From DASTYK01 sp964430275 (GTDB lineage: Bacteria; Gemmatimonadota; Gemmatimonadetes; Longimicrobiales; RSA9): a stretch of 18,187 bases of DNA. The DNA is taken from the NCBI GenBank assembly GCA_964430275.1, contig CAYSGF010000095.1:1-18187 (forward strand). Reading direction: 5' to 3'. The notes below the pieces were generated by a model. That model did no database searches. It was not told the DNA's origin and saw only the letters and a list, made by a program, of their open reading frames with translations. Of the stretch, positions 5,861 through 12,812 are shown piece by piece. The position numbers and the translations under genes are program-made. Numbering within the stretch: position 1 is the stretch's first letter; the number at the start of each line of letters is the position of its first letter.

Positions 5861-7099
5861 ATGAACTTTGCGGCGCTGGCGGCCGCGGTCGAGGGCACGA
5901 TGTCGGTGCCGGAGTTCCTGTTCCTGCTGGTCGCCATTCTGGTCACCGCGAAGGTGCTCGGCGAGCTCGCGGAACGGATCGGACAGCCGGCCGTGCTCGG
6001 CGAGCTGCTCGCGGGTGTACTTCTCGGCGCGAGCGTGCTGGGCATCGTCGATCCCGGTACCGAGATGGTGCATCTGCTCGCCGAGGTCGGCGTCATTCTG
6101 CTGCTGTTCCAGATCGGTCTCGAGACCGACCTGAAACGGCTCCTTTCGGTCGGGACCGCCTCGGCCGCGGTTGCCATCACCGGCGTCGTCCTGCCGTTCC
6201 TGCTCGGCTACTTCGTCGCGGCGTGGCTGGGCATGCCGACCATGCCCGCCGTGGTCGCCGGTGCCGCATTGACGGCGACGTCGGTCGGCATCACGGCGCG
6301 CGTGCTCTCCGATCTCGGGCGGCTCCAGGATTCCGAGAGCCAGATCGTCCTCGGTGCCGCCGTCATCGACGACGTGGTCGGCCTCATCATCCTGGCGGTC
6401 GTGTCCCAGGTCGTGGGCGGCGCGGAACTCACCGTGGGCAGTGTACTGACGACGACCGCCGTTGCGTTCGGCTTCCTCATCGGCGTGCTCGTCATCGGCA
6501 ACTTCGTCGTGCCGCCGCTGTTCGATTTCCTGGCGCGCATCGGCAAGGAAGAGACACTCGGTACGATGGCGCTCGCGTTCGCGTTCCTGGTCGCGTATGC
6601 GGCGGATGCGGCCGGCTCCGCGCTCATCATCGGCGCGTTCGCGGCCGGCCTCGTGCTCGCCCCGACGAGCCACTCCATGACGGTCGAGCACAACGTGCTC
6701 CGCCTCAGCCTGTTCTTCGTGCCGATCTTCTTCGTGTCCGTCGGTGCCGCCGTGGACGTGCGCACCTTCGCCGATCCGCAGGTGCTGCTGATCGGTGGCG
6801 CTCTCATCGTGGTGGCGATCATCGGCAAGTTCGTCGCCGGATACGCGCCCTGGTGGTACAAGGGCAAGAAGGCCGTGATCGGCGTCGGCATGGTACCGCG
6901 CGGCGAGGTTGGCCTGATCTTCGCCCAGATGGGACTGACCACCGGCGTGCTCTCGCTCGGTCACTTCAGCGCGCTCACGCTCATGGTGATGGTCACGACC
7001 TTCATTGCACCGCCGCTGCTCAAGATGCTCTTCCCGCCGCGCACCGGCGCGGTGCACGAGGATGCCGGCAGCGTCGCGGAGCTGACCACGGAGGCGTAG
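5861..7099 (+). CDS. Cation:proton antiporter, CPA2 family (NapA/KefB-like)
   Basis: An inner-membrane antiporter, 412 aa with about 12-13 hydrophobic segments. These begin at residue 17 and continue to about 390, consistent with the Na_H_Exchanger fold. The double-aspartate ion-binding motif is clear at D170-D171 (AAVIDDVVGLI), the DD form typical of electrogenic Na+/H+ exchangers such as NapA. The late motif GMVPRGEVGLIFAQMG (about 342-357) is also characteristic. There is no C-terminal TrkA-N/RCK domain, so K+-efflux regulation of the KefB/C kind is not supported. GGAGGAG (5850-5856) lies 4 nt before the ATG, a strong ribosome binding site. It stands between terminator-like structures and probably forms its own unit. 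Substrate (Na+, K+ or other) cannot be fixed from sequence. Confidence 0.9.
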   Translation: MNFAALAAAVEGTMSVPEFLFLLVAILVTAKVLGELAERIGQPAVLGELLAGVLLGASVLGIVDPGTEMVHLLAEVGVILLLFQIGLETDLKRLLSVGTASAAVAITGVVLPFLLGYFVAAWLGMPTMPAVVAGAALTATSVGITARVLSDLGRLQDSESQIVLGAAVIDDVVGLIILAVVSQVVGGAELTVGSVLTTTAVAFGFLIGVLVIGNFVVPPLFDFLARIGKEETLGTMALAFAFLVAYAADAAGSALIIGAFAAGLVLAPTSHSMTVEHNVLRLSLFFVPIFFVSVGAAVDVRTFADPQVLLIGGALIVVAIIGKFVAGYAPWWYKGKKAVIGVGMVPRGEVGLIFAQMGLTTGVLSLGHFSALTLMVMVTTFIAPPLLKMLFPPRTGAVHEDAGSVAELTTEA

Positions 7100-7105
7100 C
7101 GGCGA

Positions 7106-7131
7106 GCGCAGCCCGACACGGTGGGCTGCGC
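7106..7131 (+). terminator. Hairpin between antiporter and hemD, no T-run
   Basis: GCGCAGCCC (7106-7114) pairs perfectly with GGGCTGCGC (7123-7131) around an 8-nt loop, 6 nt after the antiporter stop. The downstream sequence lacks a T-tract, so it is only a possible terminator or mRNA 3' stabiliser. Confidence 0.4.
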
Positions 7132-7148
7132 CGTCGCACGGTGCACAC

Positions 7149-7901
7149 ATGTCGCTGCACGAGGCGCGGGTCGCCGTGACGCGGGCACCGGACCAGGAGC
7201 TCGAGCTGCGGCGCCTGCTCGAGGCGGCGGGCGCGCGGGTGAGCGCGTTCCCGCTCATCCGCGTACGCGCTGCGGCTGACACCGAGCGCGTCGCTGCCAC
7301 GGTGCGCGCCGGCGACTACGACTGGGCCGTCTTCACATCCGCGAACGGCGTGCGCTTCAGCGAAGCCGCGCTGCAGGCCCACGGCGGGCCGACCCTCGCC
7401 GACGCACTGCGCGGTGCGCGCGTCGCCTGCGTGGGGCCGGCGACGGCGCAGGCGGCCATCGCGGCCGGGCTCGACGTCGCCGTCATGCCGGATCGCCACG
7501 TCGGTGCGGCACTGGCGGACGCCATGGCAGGCGCCGGCGCACTCGCCGGGCGGCACGTGCTGTGGCCGCGCGCGCAGGGGGCACGTGACACGGTCCGCGC
7601 CAGCCTCGAGGCCGCGGGCGCCCGCGTGAGCGCGCCGGTCGTCTACGGAACGGTGCCGGACGACGCTGCGGCCCACGCCCTCGCGGGAACCGTCTTGCAG
7701 GGCGGACTCGATATCGTGACGTTTACATCGCCGTCCTGCGTGCGCAGCCTGGCCGCGGTGCTGCCACGGTGGCCGGCAGGGGTGAGCGTCGGCGTGATCG
7801 GGCCGGTGACGGCGGCGGCGGCGCGGGCTGTGGGGTATCGCGTGGACGCAGTTGCCGCGGAGCCGACGGCGGCGGGGCTGGTCCGGGCGCTCATGGGATG
7901 A
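7149..7901 (+). CDS. hemD: Uroporphyrinogen-III synthase
   Basis: Cyclises hydroxymethylbilane with inversion of ring D to give uroporphyrinogen III, the common precursor of haem, sirohaem and cobalamin. The 250-aa product has the two-domain pattern of the family. It shows an N-terminal VAVTRAPDQELELRRLLEAAG, the DWAVFTSANGVRF strand-loop, the inter-domain region around VACVGPATAQA, and a second domain with VTFTSPSCVRSL and the closing motif GVIGPVTAAAARAVGY. The family is poorly conserved, so recognition rests on these loops and on length. The ATG at 7149 is chosen as the first in-frame start after the hairpin; no strong Shine-Dalgarno is seen. No other haem gene is in the window. It sits 37 nt upstream of the nucleotide-sugar dehydrogenase. 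Confidence 0.88.
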   Translation: MSLHEARVAVTRAPDQELELRRLLEAAGARVSAFPLIRVRAAADTERVAATVRAGDYDWAVFTSANGVRFSEAALQAHGGPTLADALRGARVACVGPATAQAAIAAGLDVAVMPDRHVGAALADAMAGAGALAGRHVLWPRAQGARDTVRASLEAAGARVSAPVVYGTVPDDAAAHALAGTVLQGGLDIVTFTSPSCVRSLAAVLPRWPAGVSVGVIGPVTAAAARAVGYRVDAVAAEPTAAGLVRALMG

Positions 7902-7938
7902 GGACCGTTTTTCTGGAATCACGAGCAGAGGGTTTTTT

Positions 7939-9312
7939 ATGGCACACGCGGAGTCGTTCACGACGCTGCTGGCGAAGATCGAGGACGGGGAGGCGGTCTG
8001 CGGGGTCGTGGGACTCGGCTATGTGGGGCTGCCACTGGGCGTGGAAATGGCCCGCAGCGGCTTCCGCGTCGTCGGCTACGACGTCTCGCAGCGCGTCGTG
8101 GAGGCGCTGAACGGGGGACGCTCCCACATCCAGGACGTGTCGGACGAACACCTGCGCGACGCGCAGGGCAAGGGCGGCCTCACGGCGACGACCGACGCGG
8201 CGGACCTGGCCGCGTGCGACGTCATCTCGATCTGCGTGCCGACGCCACTCGGGAAGACGCGTGACCCGGACGTGAGCTACGTGGTCGCGGCGACCGATGC
8301 CGTCGCGCGCGTGCTCCGGCCCGGTCAGCTCATTATCCTGGAATCGACGACGTACCCGGGCACGACGCGCGAGCTGATGCTGCCGGCCCTCGAGGCGAGC
8401 GGGCTGAAGGTCGGCGTCGACTTCTTCGTGTGCTTCAGTCCCGAGCGCGTGGATCCCGGCAACGAGCGCTGGCAGATCAAGAACACGCCCAAGGTGATCG
8501 GCGGGCTGACGCGCCGGTGCGTGGAAGCCGGCGTTGCGATCTACAGCCGGGTCATGGACCAGGTCGTGCCGGTCTCCTCGCCCGAGGCGGCCGAGCTGAC
8601 GAAGCTGCTCGAAAACACGTTTCGCGCCGTCAACATTGCACTCGTGAACGAGATGGCGCAGGCGAGCGACCGGCTCGGCGTCGACGTCTTCGAGGTCATC
8701 GAGGCAGCAGCGACGAAGCCGTTCGGCTTCATGAAGTTCACCCCCGGCCCCGGCATCGGCGGCCACTGCATCCCGCTCGATCCGCACTACCTCGCCTGGA
8801 AGATGAAGACGCTGAACTACCGCACCCGGCTCATCGACCTGGCCGGCGAGATCAACAGCGAGATGCCGCGCTACGTCGTCGAAAAGGTGCGCGACGCGCT
8901 GAACGACCGCGGCCGCCCGCTCAAGGGCAGCCGGGTGCTGCTGCTGGGCGTCGCCTACAAGAAGGACATCGACGACGTGCGCGAGAGTCCCGCGCTCGAC
9001 GTGATCAAGCTGCTCGCCGAGAAGGGCGCCGATATCCTCTTCCACGACCCGTACGTGCGCGAGATCCGCGAGGACGGCCACGTCTGGGCCTCGACGCCCC
9101 TCACGCCCGAGCTGCTGCGGGACGTCCACTGCATCGTCATCACCACGGATCACACCGGGTTCCGCTACGACGAGCTCGTCGATCTCCCGGTGCCGGTCGT
9201 CGACACGCGCAATGCGATGAAGGGGCTCGATGGGCTCAACATCATCGGCCTGAGCGGGGCCGGCGCGCGCACTGCCCGACAGGACGCGGCGACCGCGGTC
9301 GCGGGCGGCTGA
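7939..9312 (+). CDS. Nucleotide-sugar dehydrogenase (UDP-GlcNAc/UDP-ManNAc 6-dehydrogenase type)
   Basis: Oxidises C6 of a UDP-sugar twice with NAD+ to give a UDP-uronate for surface polysaccharides. The 457-aa product shows the Rossmann motif GLGYVG (25-30), STTYPGTT (136-143), SPERVDPGN (167-175), the central helix with K222 and N226 (LTKLLENTFRAVN), the catalytic cysteine C277 in PGPGIGGHCIPLDPHYL, and the UDP-binding VAYKKDIDDVRESPALD. IPLDP after the cysteine and overall similarity favour the WbpA/WecC group acting on N-acetylated sugars over plain UDP-glucose dehydrogenase, but the exact substrate is inference. The start at ATG 7939 is chosen because AGAGGG (7927-7932) lies 6 nt before it; a GTG at 7852 would overlap hemD. 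It probably feeds the polysaccharide locus that begins 400 bp downstream. Confidence 0.92.
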   Translation: MAHAESFTTLLAKIEDGEAVCGVVGLGYVGLPLGVEMARSGFRVVGYDVSQRVVEALNGGRSHIQDVSDEHLRDAQGKGGLTATTDAADLAACDVISICVPTPLGKTRDPDVSYVVAATDAVARVLRPGQLIILESTTYPGTTRELMLPALEASGLKVGVDFFVCFSPERVDPGNERWQIKNTPKVIGGLTRRCVEAGVAIYSRVMDQVVPVSSPEAAELTKLLENTFRAVNIALVNEMAQASDRLGVDVFEVIEAAATKPFGFMKFTPGPGIGGHCIPLDPHYLAWKMKTLNYRTRLIDLAGEINSEMPRYVVEKVRDALNDRGRPLKGSRVLLLGVAYKKDIDDVRESPALDVIKLLAEKGADILFHDPYVREIREDGHVWASTPLTPELLRDVHCIVITTDHTGFRYDELVDLPVPVVDTRNAMKGLDGLNIIGLSGAGARTARQDAATAVAGG

Positions 9313-9715
9313 GATGGGGCGCGCGGGTCCGCGAGGATGCGCGTCGGAGGGATGGTTCTGCGGGCCTTTCAGCCGCTGCCGCCAGCTTGCGGCAGCGGCT
9401 GAAAACTGTCAGGTTACACGGCTGTACGGCGGCCCCTATCGGGGTGTCGGACATGAGGTTAGAGACGCGGGCCAGGTCAGGAGCGCCCTGTAACTGACGG
9501 GGCCAAGGTGTGTCCGGGTCTCACGTTAGGCCCCCTCCGGACCATGATTGATCTTTGCGTTTTGGCCGATCGCCACGCCGACGTGGCGTGGCTCGACATG
9601 CGCCCAGCCCGCCAACGAGGTGCTCCAGCAGCGGTTCGGACACTTCATCGATGCCGGACGGCGAGAAACGGCGAGACGCGGAATGCGAGAATCGGCCGAA
9701 ACGCAAAGATCAATC
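9313..9715 (+). other. 403-bp leader of the polysaccharide locus
   Basis: Non-coding as far as I can see. It carries a strong hairpin at 9367-9404, a weaker inverted pair (TGTCAGGTTACACGG at 9407-9421 against CCTGTAACTGACGG at 9487-9500, imperfect), a small CCCC-TATC-GGGG hairpin near 9434-9445, and the inverted-repeat element 9537-9724. No convincing -35/-10 pair was found and no E. coli ops sequence was recognised. A long structured leader before a NusG-paralogue gene is where processive antitermination signals are usually found. Confidence 0.5.
9367..9404. terminator. Perfect 16-bp hairpin in the leader
   Basis: TTTCAGCCGCTGCCGC (9367-9382) and GCGGCAGCGGCTGAAA (9389-9404) pair without mismatch around the 6-nt loop CAGCTT. 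It lies about 55 nt after the dehydrogenase stop. No T-run follows on the + strand, so it could be a weak terminator for the upstream gene or an RNA signal for the antiterminator encoded just downstream. Confidence 0.55.
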
Positions 9716-9724
9716 ATGGTCCGG
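9537..9724. repeat. 188-bp element bounded by 34-bp inverted repeats
   Basis: The left arm 9537-9570 and right arm 9691-9724 are inverted copies of each other at 33 of 34 positions; the single difference would be a G-U pair in RNA. Arms begin CCGGACCATGATTGATC on the respective strands. The 120-bp interior has a further 8-bp hairpin next to the left arm (9572-9579 with 9585-9592). The right arm contains the ATG (9716-9718) of the NusG-like gene. It could be a MITE-like mobile element or the borders of an invertible DNA segment; no transposase or recombinase gene is in the window. No clear target duplication is visible. Confidence 0.85.
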
Positions 9725-10231
9725 GAGTTTCGGTGGTATGCGTGCTACACGCGGGGGCGGGCCGAGAAGAAGGTTGGCGACCTGCTGCCGCGCCTGGGCA
9801 TCGAGACGTATCTGCCCCTGGTGCCGCGGGAGCGGCAGTGGGCGGATCGGACGAAGCAGGTGGAGTGGCCGCTGTTTCCCAGCTACGTGTTCGCTCGTTT
9901 TCCACTCGAGGAGGTTGGGCGGGTGCTGCGGACGCCGGGGGTTGCGACGGTGGTGCGGCTGGGCGGCGAGTACGTGCCGATCGAGGACCGGGAGATCGCG
10001 AACATCCGGCGTTTCGCGGAAGCGCTGGCGGGGCGCGGCTGGGACGCGGTTCGGCCGGTGACCTACATTGCGGTAGGAGAGCGGGTGCGCGTGATCGAGG
10101 GGCCGTTCGAGGGCGTGGAAGGGGTGGTTGTCCGTCGCCGCAAGCGCGACCGGCTGCTGGTGGGCCTGGGCGCGATCCGGCAGGGCTTCGAGGTGGATAT
10201 ACCGGCTGCGCAGCTGCGGGTCCTGCCGTGA
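9716..10231 (+). CDS. NusG-paralogue transcription antiterminator (UpxY/RfaH/LoaP-like)
   Basis: Specialised NusG paralogues bind RNA polymerase and let it read through long operons, usually for surface polysaccharides or secondary metabolites. The 171-aa product starts MVREFRWYACYTRGRAEKK, the NusG N-terminal pattern (W-Y-A-x-x-T-x-x-x-A-E-K). It continues with GIETYLPLVPRERQW, LFPSYVFARF and a probable linker at about 95-115. A C-terminal KOW domain starts near VGERVRVIEGPFEGVEGVV and ends at the C-terminus. The length matches UpxY-type proteins. The ATG at 9716 is chosen because homology begins there; the frame is open upstream to 9548 and ATG 9683 is an alternative. No good Shine-Dalgarno is visible, and the start codon lies in the right arm of the inverted repeat. 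It is the first gene of the polysaccharide locus, the usual place for this family. Confidence 0.88.
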   Translation: MVREFRWYACYTRGRAEKKVGDLLPRLGIETYLPLVPRERQWADRTKQVEWPLFPSYVFARFPLEEVGRVLRTPGVATVVRLGGEYVPIEDREIANIRRFAEALAGRGWDAVRPVTYIAVGERVRVIEGPFEGVEGVVVRRRKRDRLLVGLGAIRQGFEVDIPAAQLRVLP

Positions 10232-10301
10232 TTTCCAGCGATCCATTCGTGTCATCCATGATCTCCAGCCATCAGGCCGCGTCAACGTGATCTCCACCCA
10301 T
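10228..10301 (+). repeat. Three imperfect direct repeats around the SLBB-gene start
   Basis: GTGATTTCCAGCGAT (10228), ATGATCTCCAGCCAT (10258) and GTGATCTCCACCCAT (10287) recur at intervals of 30 and 29 nt. The first overlaps the stop of the NusG-like gene and the third is the start of the SLBB gene. The second opens a 10-codon ORF (MISSHQAAST, 10258-10290) whose TGA overlaps the SLBB GTG as GTGA. Confidence 0.5.
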
Positions 10302-12809
10302 CCGGCCACGTCGTTCCTGCGCACGCTTCGTCGCGGCCTGTTGGTGTGCGCGGTGCTGGTCGTGCCGGCCGGTGCGAGCGCGCAGGTGCCGGGCGACACG
10401 GCAGCGGTCCGGCGCGCGATCGAGCAGCGCTTCGGCCGCGGCGTGTCGATGCAGGAGGTCGTCCGGCAGCTGCGCGCGTCGGGGATCTCCCGCGAGCAGA
10501 TGCGTGCGCAGCTGCGCGCGATGGGGATGGACCCTGCGCTCGCCGACACGTACTACGACGCAATCCAGAGCGGCCGCAGCTCCTTCATCGGTGATGCGGA
10601 CGAGGATTTCGTGTCCGCGCTCCAGCGCATGGGGCTGCTGCAGGACCCGGTGCCGGAGGATTCGATCCCGGAGGCGCTGGTGGACACGGTGCGGGTGCGG
10701 GTCGCCGACGTGGACACGACGGCGGGCGGGCTGCCGCTCTTCGGCCAGGCGTTCTTCCGCGATACGCTCTTCACGGTCGATCCGATGGTCATGGGTCCGG
10801 TCGATCGCGACTACGTGGCCGGGCCGGGCGACGTCCTGACATTCATCCTGACGGGCGGCGTCGAGCTCGCGTACGGCCTGACGGTCGGTCGCGACGGTAC
10901 GGTCGTGATTCCCGAGGTCGGGCAGGTGTTCGTGTCGGGGATGACGCTGGACCAGATCGAGACGCGGCTGCTGCCGGCGCTGCAGCGCGTCTATTCGGAC
11001 GTCGGCCGGGGACCCGAGGCGCTCACCCGGCTGAGCGTCTCGATCGGGCGGGTACGCGCGATCCAGGTCTACGTGAGCGGCGATGTCGCGCGGCCGGGCT
11101 CCTACACGATCAGCGCGCTCGCCACGGTGATGGACGTGCTGCAGCGGGCGGGCGGGCCGACGCGCGGCGGCAGCTTCCGGAACGTCCAGGTCCGGCGGCG
11201 CGGCGAGCCGGCGTTCTCGTTCGATCTCTACGACTACCTGGTCCGCGGCGATGGCAGCCGCGACGTGCGGTTGCAGCAGGGCGACGTCGTCTTCGTGCCG
11301 CCGGCGGGCCCGCAGGTCACGGTCGAGGGCGCGATCCGGCGCCCCGCACAGTACGAGCTGCTGCCCGGCGAGGACCTGGTGACGGCGCTGGAGTATGCGG
11401 GCGGCGTGCTGCCGGAGGCGGCAGCGCGGCAGGTGCGCATCGAGCGGATCCTGAGCCCGATCGAGCGCCAGCCGGGGGTGGACCGGGTCGTCCTCACGGC
11501 GGACCTCGTCGAGATCGTCCAGGGGCTCGAGGCGGCGCCCATGCTCTCGGGTGGCGACGCGGTGGTCGTACCGGGCATCTCGGACGAGCGCCGGCGCTTC
11601 GTCGGCCTGCACGGCGCGGTGAACCGGCCGGGGCAGTACGCCTGGGCACCGGGACTGCGGCTGGGCGGCCTGCTGGACGCGGCGCAGGGCGCCGGCGAGC
11701 GGGCGCTGCTCGAGCGCGTGCACGTCTACCGCGCGGTGCCGGGCGAGCCGAACCGGCTGCTCTACCGCGTGGACCTGACGGCGCCGGAAGCGGCGGGCTT
11801 CTCGCTCGCCGAGCGGGACTCCGTCGTCGTGTACCAGCGCGACTCGCTGGCCGTCGTGCGCTGGGTGACGATCGCGGGCCGGGTCAAGCGACCGGGCACC
11901 TACCCGTATGCCCAGGGGATGTCGGCCATGGACCTGGTGATCGCGGCGGGCGGCTTCGCCGAGGGCGCGTACCGGGACTCGCTCGACGTCGTGCGGCGGA
12001 CGGGCTCGCTCGGGGACACGACGGCGGTGATGTGGCGGGTGCCTGTTCCGGTGACGGCTTTGACTTCGGGTGGGGGTGAGGGTGGGGGTGGGGGTGAGGG
12101 AACTGCGGGGGACGCGGCGGGTGGGGGAACTGCCGGAACCGCTGCCCCCCAGCTCGCGGCGGAGTTCGCGCTCCGGCCCGACGACGAGGTGCACGTCCTG
12201 ATCGATCCGGCGTACCTGGTGCCGCGGAGCGTCGTGGTCACGGGGGAGGTGGGGATGCCGGGGCCGTATCCGCTGGTCGGAAAGGTGGAGCGGCTGCAGG
12301 AGCTGCTGGCGCGGGCGGGGGGCACGCGCGAGTCGGCGTACATCCCGGGGATCCGGGTGCACCGCAACGGCGAGATCGTCTCCACGGACGCGCGGGCGGC
12401 ACTGGCGGATGCCGGCTCGCCCTCGAACGTGCCGCTGCTGGACGGGGACAGCATCCACGTGCCGCGCTTCGACCCGACGATCCGGATCACGGGGGCGGTG
12501 ACGTACAGCGGCTACGTCGCGTACCGGCCGGGCGCGGACCTGGATTACTACATCGAGCAGGCGGGCGGCTACCGGGCGGACGCGGACGAGGAGCGGGTCT
12601 CGATCACGGGTCCGGACGGGCGCAGGCAGACCGTGGCACGGGGACTGCTACGGGGAAGTCCCGTACCGGTGGCCGGCAGCGAGATCTACGTGCCGCCGCT
12701 GGCGCCGGCGTCCACGTCAGGGTTCGGCTGGGGGGATGTGCTGCAACGCACAGTCGCTTTCGTGAGCACGGTCGCGACGCTGATCTTCGCGGTTCAGCAG
12801 CTGAGGTAG
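10287..12809 (+). CDS. Polysaccharide export protein with multiple SLBB domains
   Basis: Periplasmic/outer-membrane component for capsule or exopolysaccharide export (Wza-related). From the GTG at 10287 the product is 840 aa. A signal peptide follows (RTLRRGLLVCAVLVVPAGASA, cleavage likely after residue 32), without a lipobox cysteine at the cleavage site, unlike Wza. A helical region (about 37-95) precedes a poly-export domain (about 172-255, DYVAGPGDVLTFILTGG). About six SLBB-like repeats begin near residues 259, 342, 436, 525, 647 and 730, each with a V-x-G-x-V/I-x-x-P-G-x-Y pattern ending near AGG. A Gly-rich insert lies at about 592-622. The C-terminus has a hydrophobic helix (VAFVSTVATLIFAVQQL), possibly equivalent to the Wza C-terminal barrel helix. 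The GTG is preferred because the signal peptide begins there; no clear ribosome binding site is visible. It stops 3 nt before the next gene. Confidence 0.9.
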   Translation: MISTHPATSFLRTLRRGLLVCAVLVVPAGASAQVPGDTAAVRRAIEQRFGRGVSMQEVVRQLRASGISREQMRAQLRAMGMDPALADTYYDAIQSGRSSFIGDADEDFVSALQRMGLLQDPVPEDSIPEALVDTVRVRVADVDTTAGGLPLFGQAFFRDTLFTVDPMVMGPVDRDYVAGPGDVLTFILTGGVELAYGLTVGRDGTVVIPEVGQVFVSGMTLDQIETRLLPALQRVYSDVGRGPEALTRLSVSIGRVRAIQVYVSGDVARPGSYTISALATVMDVLQRAGGPTRGGSFRNVQVRRRGEPAFSFDLYDYLVRGDGSRDVRLQQGDVVFVPPAGPQVTVEGAIRRPAQYELLPGEDLVTALEYAGGVLPEAAARQVRIERILSPIERQPGVDRVVLTADLVEIVQGLEAAPMLSGGDAVVVPGISDERRRFVGLHGAVNRPGQYAWAPGLRLGGLLDAAQGAGERALLERVHVYRAVPGEPNRLLYRVDLTAPEAAGFSLAERDSVVVYQRDSLAVVRWVTIAGRVKRPGTYPYAQGMSAMDLVIAAGGFAEGAYRDSLDVVRRTGSLGDTTAVMWRVPVPVTALTSGGGEGGGGGEGTAGDAAGGGTAGTAAPQLAAEFALRPDDEVHVLIDPAYLVPRSVVVTGEVGMPGPYPLVGKVERLQELLARAGGTRESAYIPGIRVHRNGEIVSTDARAALADAGSPSNVPLLDGDSIHVPRFDPTIRITGAVTYSGYVAYRPGADLDYYIEQAGGYRADADEERVSITGPDGRRQTVARGLLRGSPVPVAGSEIYVPPLAPASTSGFGWGDVLQRTVAFVSTVATLIFAVQQLR
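12068..12136 (+). repeat. In-frame G-rich low-complexity insert inside the SLBB gene
   Basis: Runs of GGGTGGGGGTGAGGG type encode a Gly/Glu/Ala/Thr linker (TSGGGEGGGGGEGTAGDAAGG) between two SLBB units. The second half (near 12098-12135) shares ACTGCGGG and GGCGGGTGGGGG, in the same order and spacing within two bases, with the intergenic tract at 1217-1247. Four or more G-runs could form a quadruplex on the coding strand. Confidence 0.65.
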
Positions 12810-12812
12810 ATC

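Noticed and set aside
7106..7131. Full intrinsic terminator between the antiporter and hemD
   Set aside because: Stem is good but there is no T-run, so it is listed only as a low-confidence hairpin.
9571..9690. Invertible promoter inside the repeat-bounded segment
   Set aside because: I looked for -35/-10 pairs on both strands of the interior and found none convincing, so no promoter is annotated there.
9537..9724. Small protein encoded on either strand of the inverted-repeat element (MIDLCV... at one end, ...NAKINHGP at the other)
   Set aside because: Both strands give the same end peptides because of the repeat arms; no ribosome binding site or family resemblance supports translation.
9508..10290. 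A 260-codon + strand frame over the leader and NusG-like gene
   Set aside because: Overlaps the NusG-paralogue in another frame; its product is low-complexity Gly/Ala/Arg. Its start mirrors the minus-strand reading only because of the inverted repeat.
10272..12458. A 728-codon open frame on the minus strand opposite the SLBB gene
   Set aside because: Composition is His/Arg/Asp-rich with no recognisable motif; the opposite strand encodes a clear SLBB protein.
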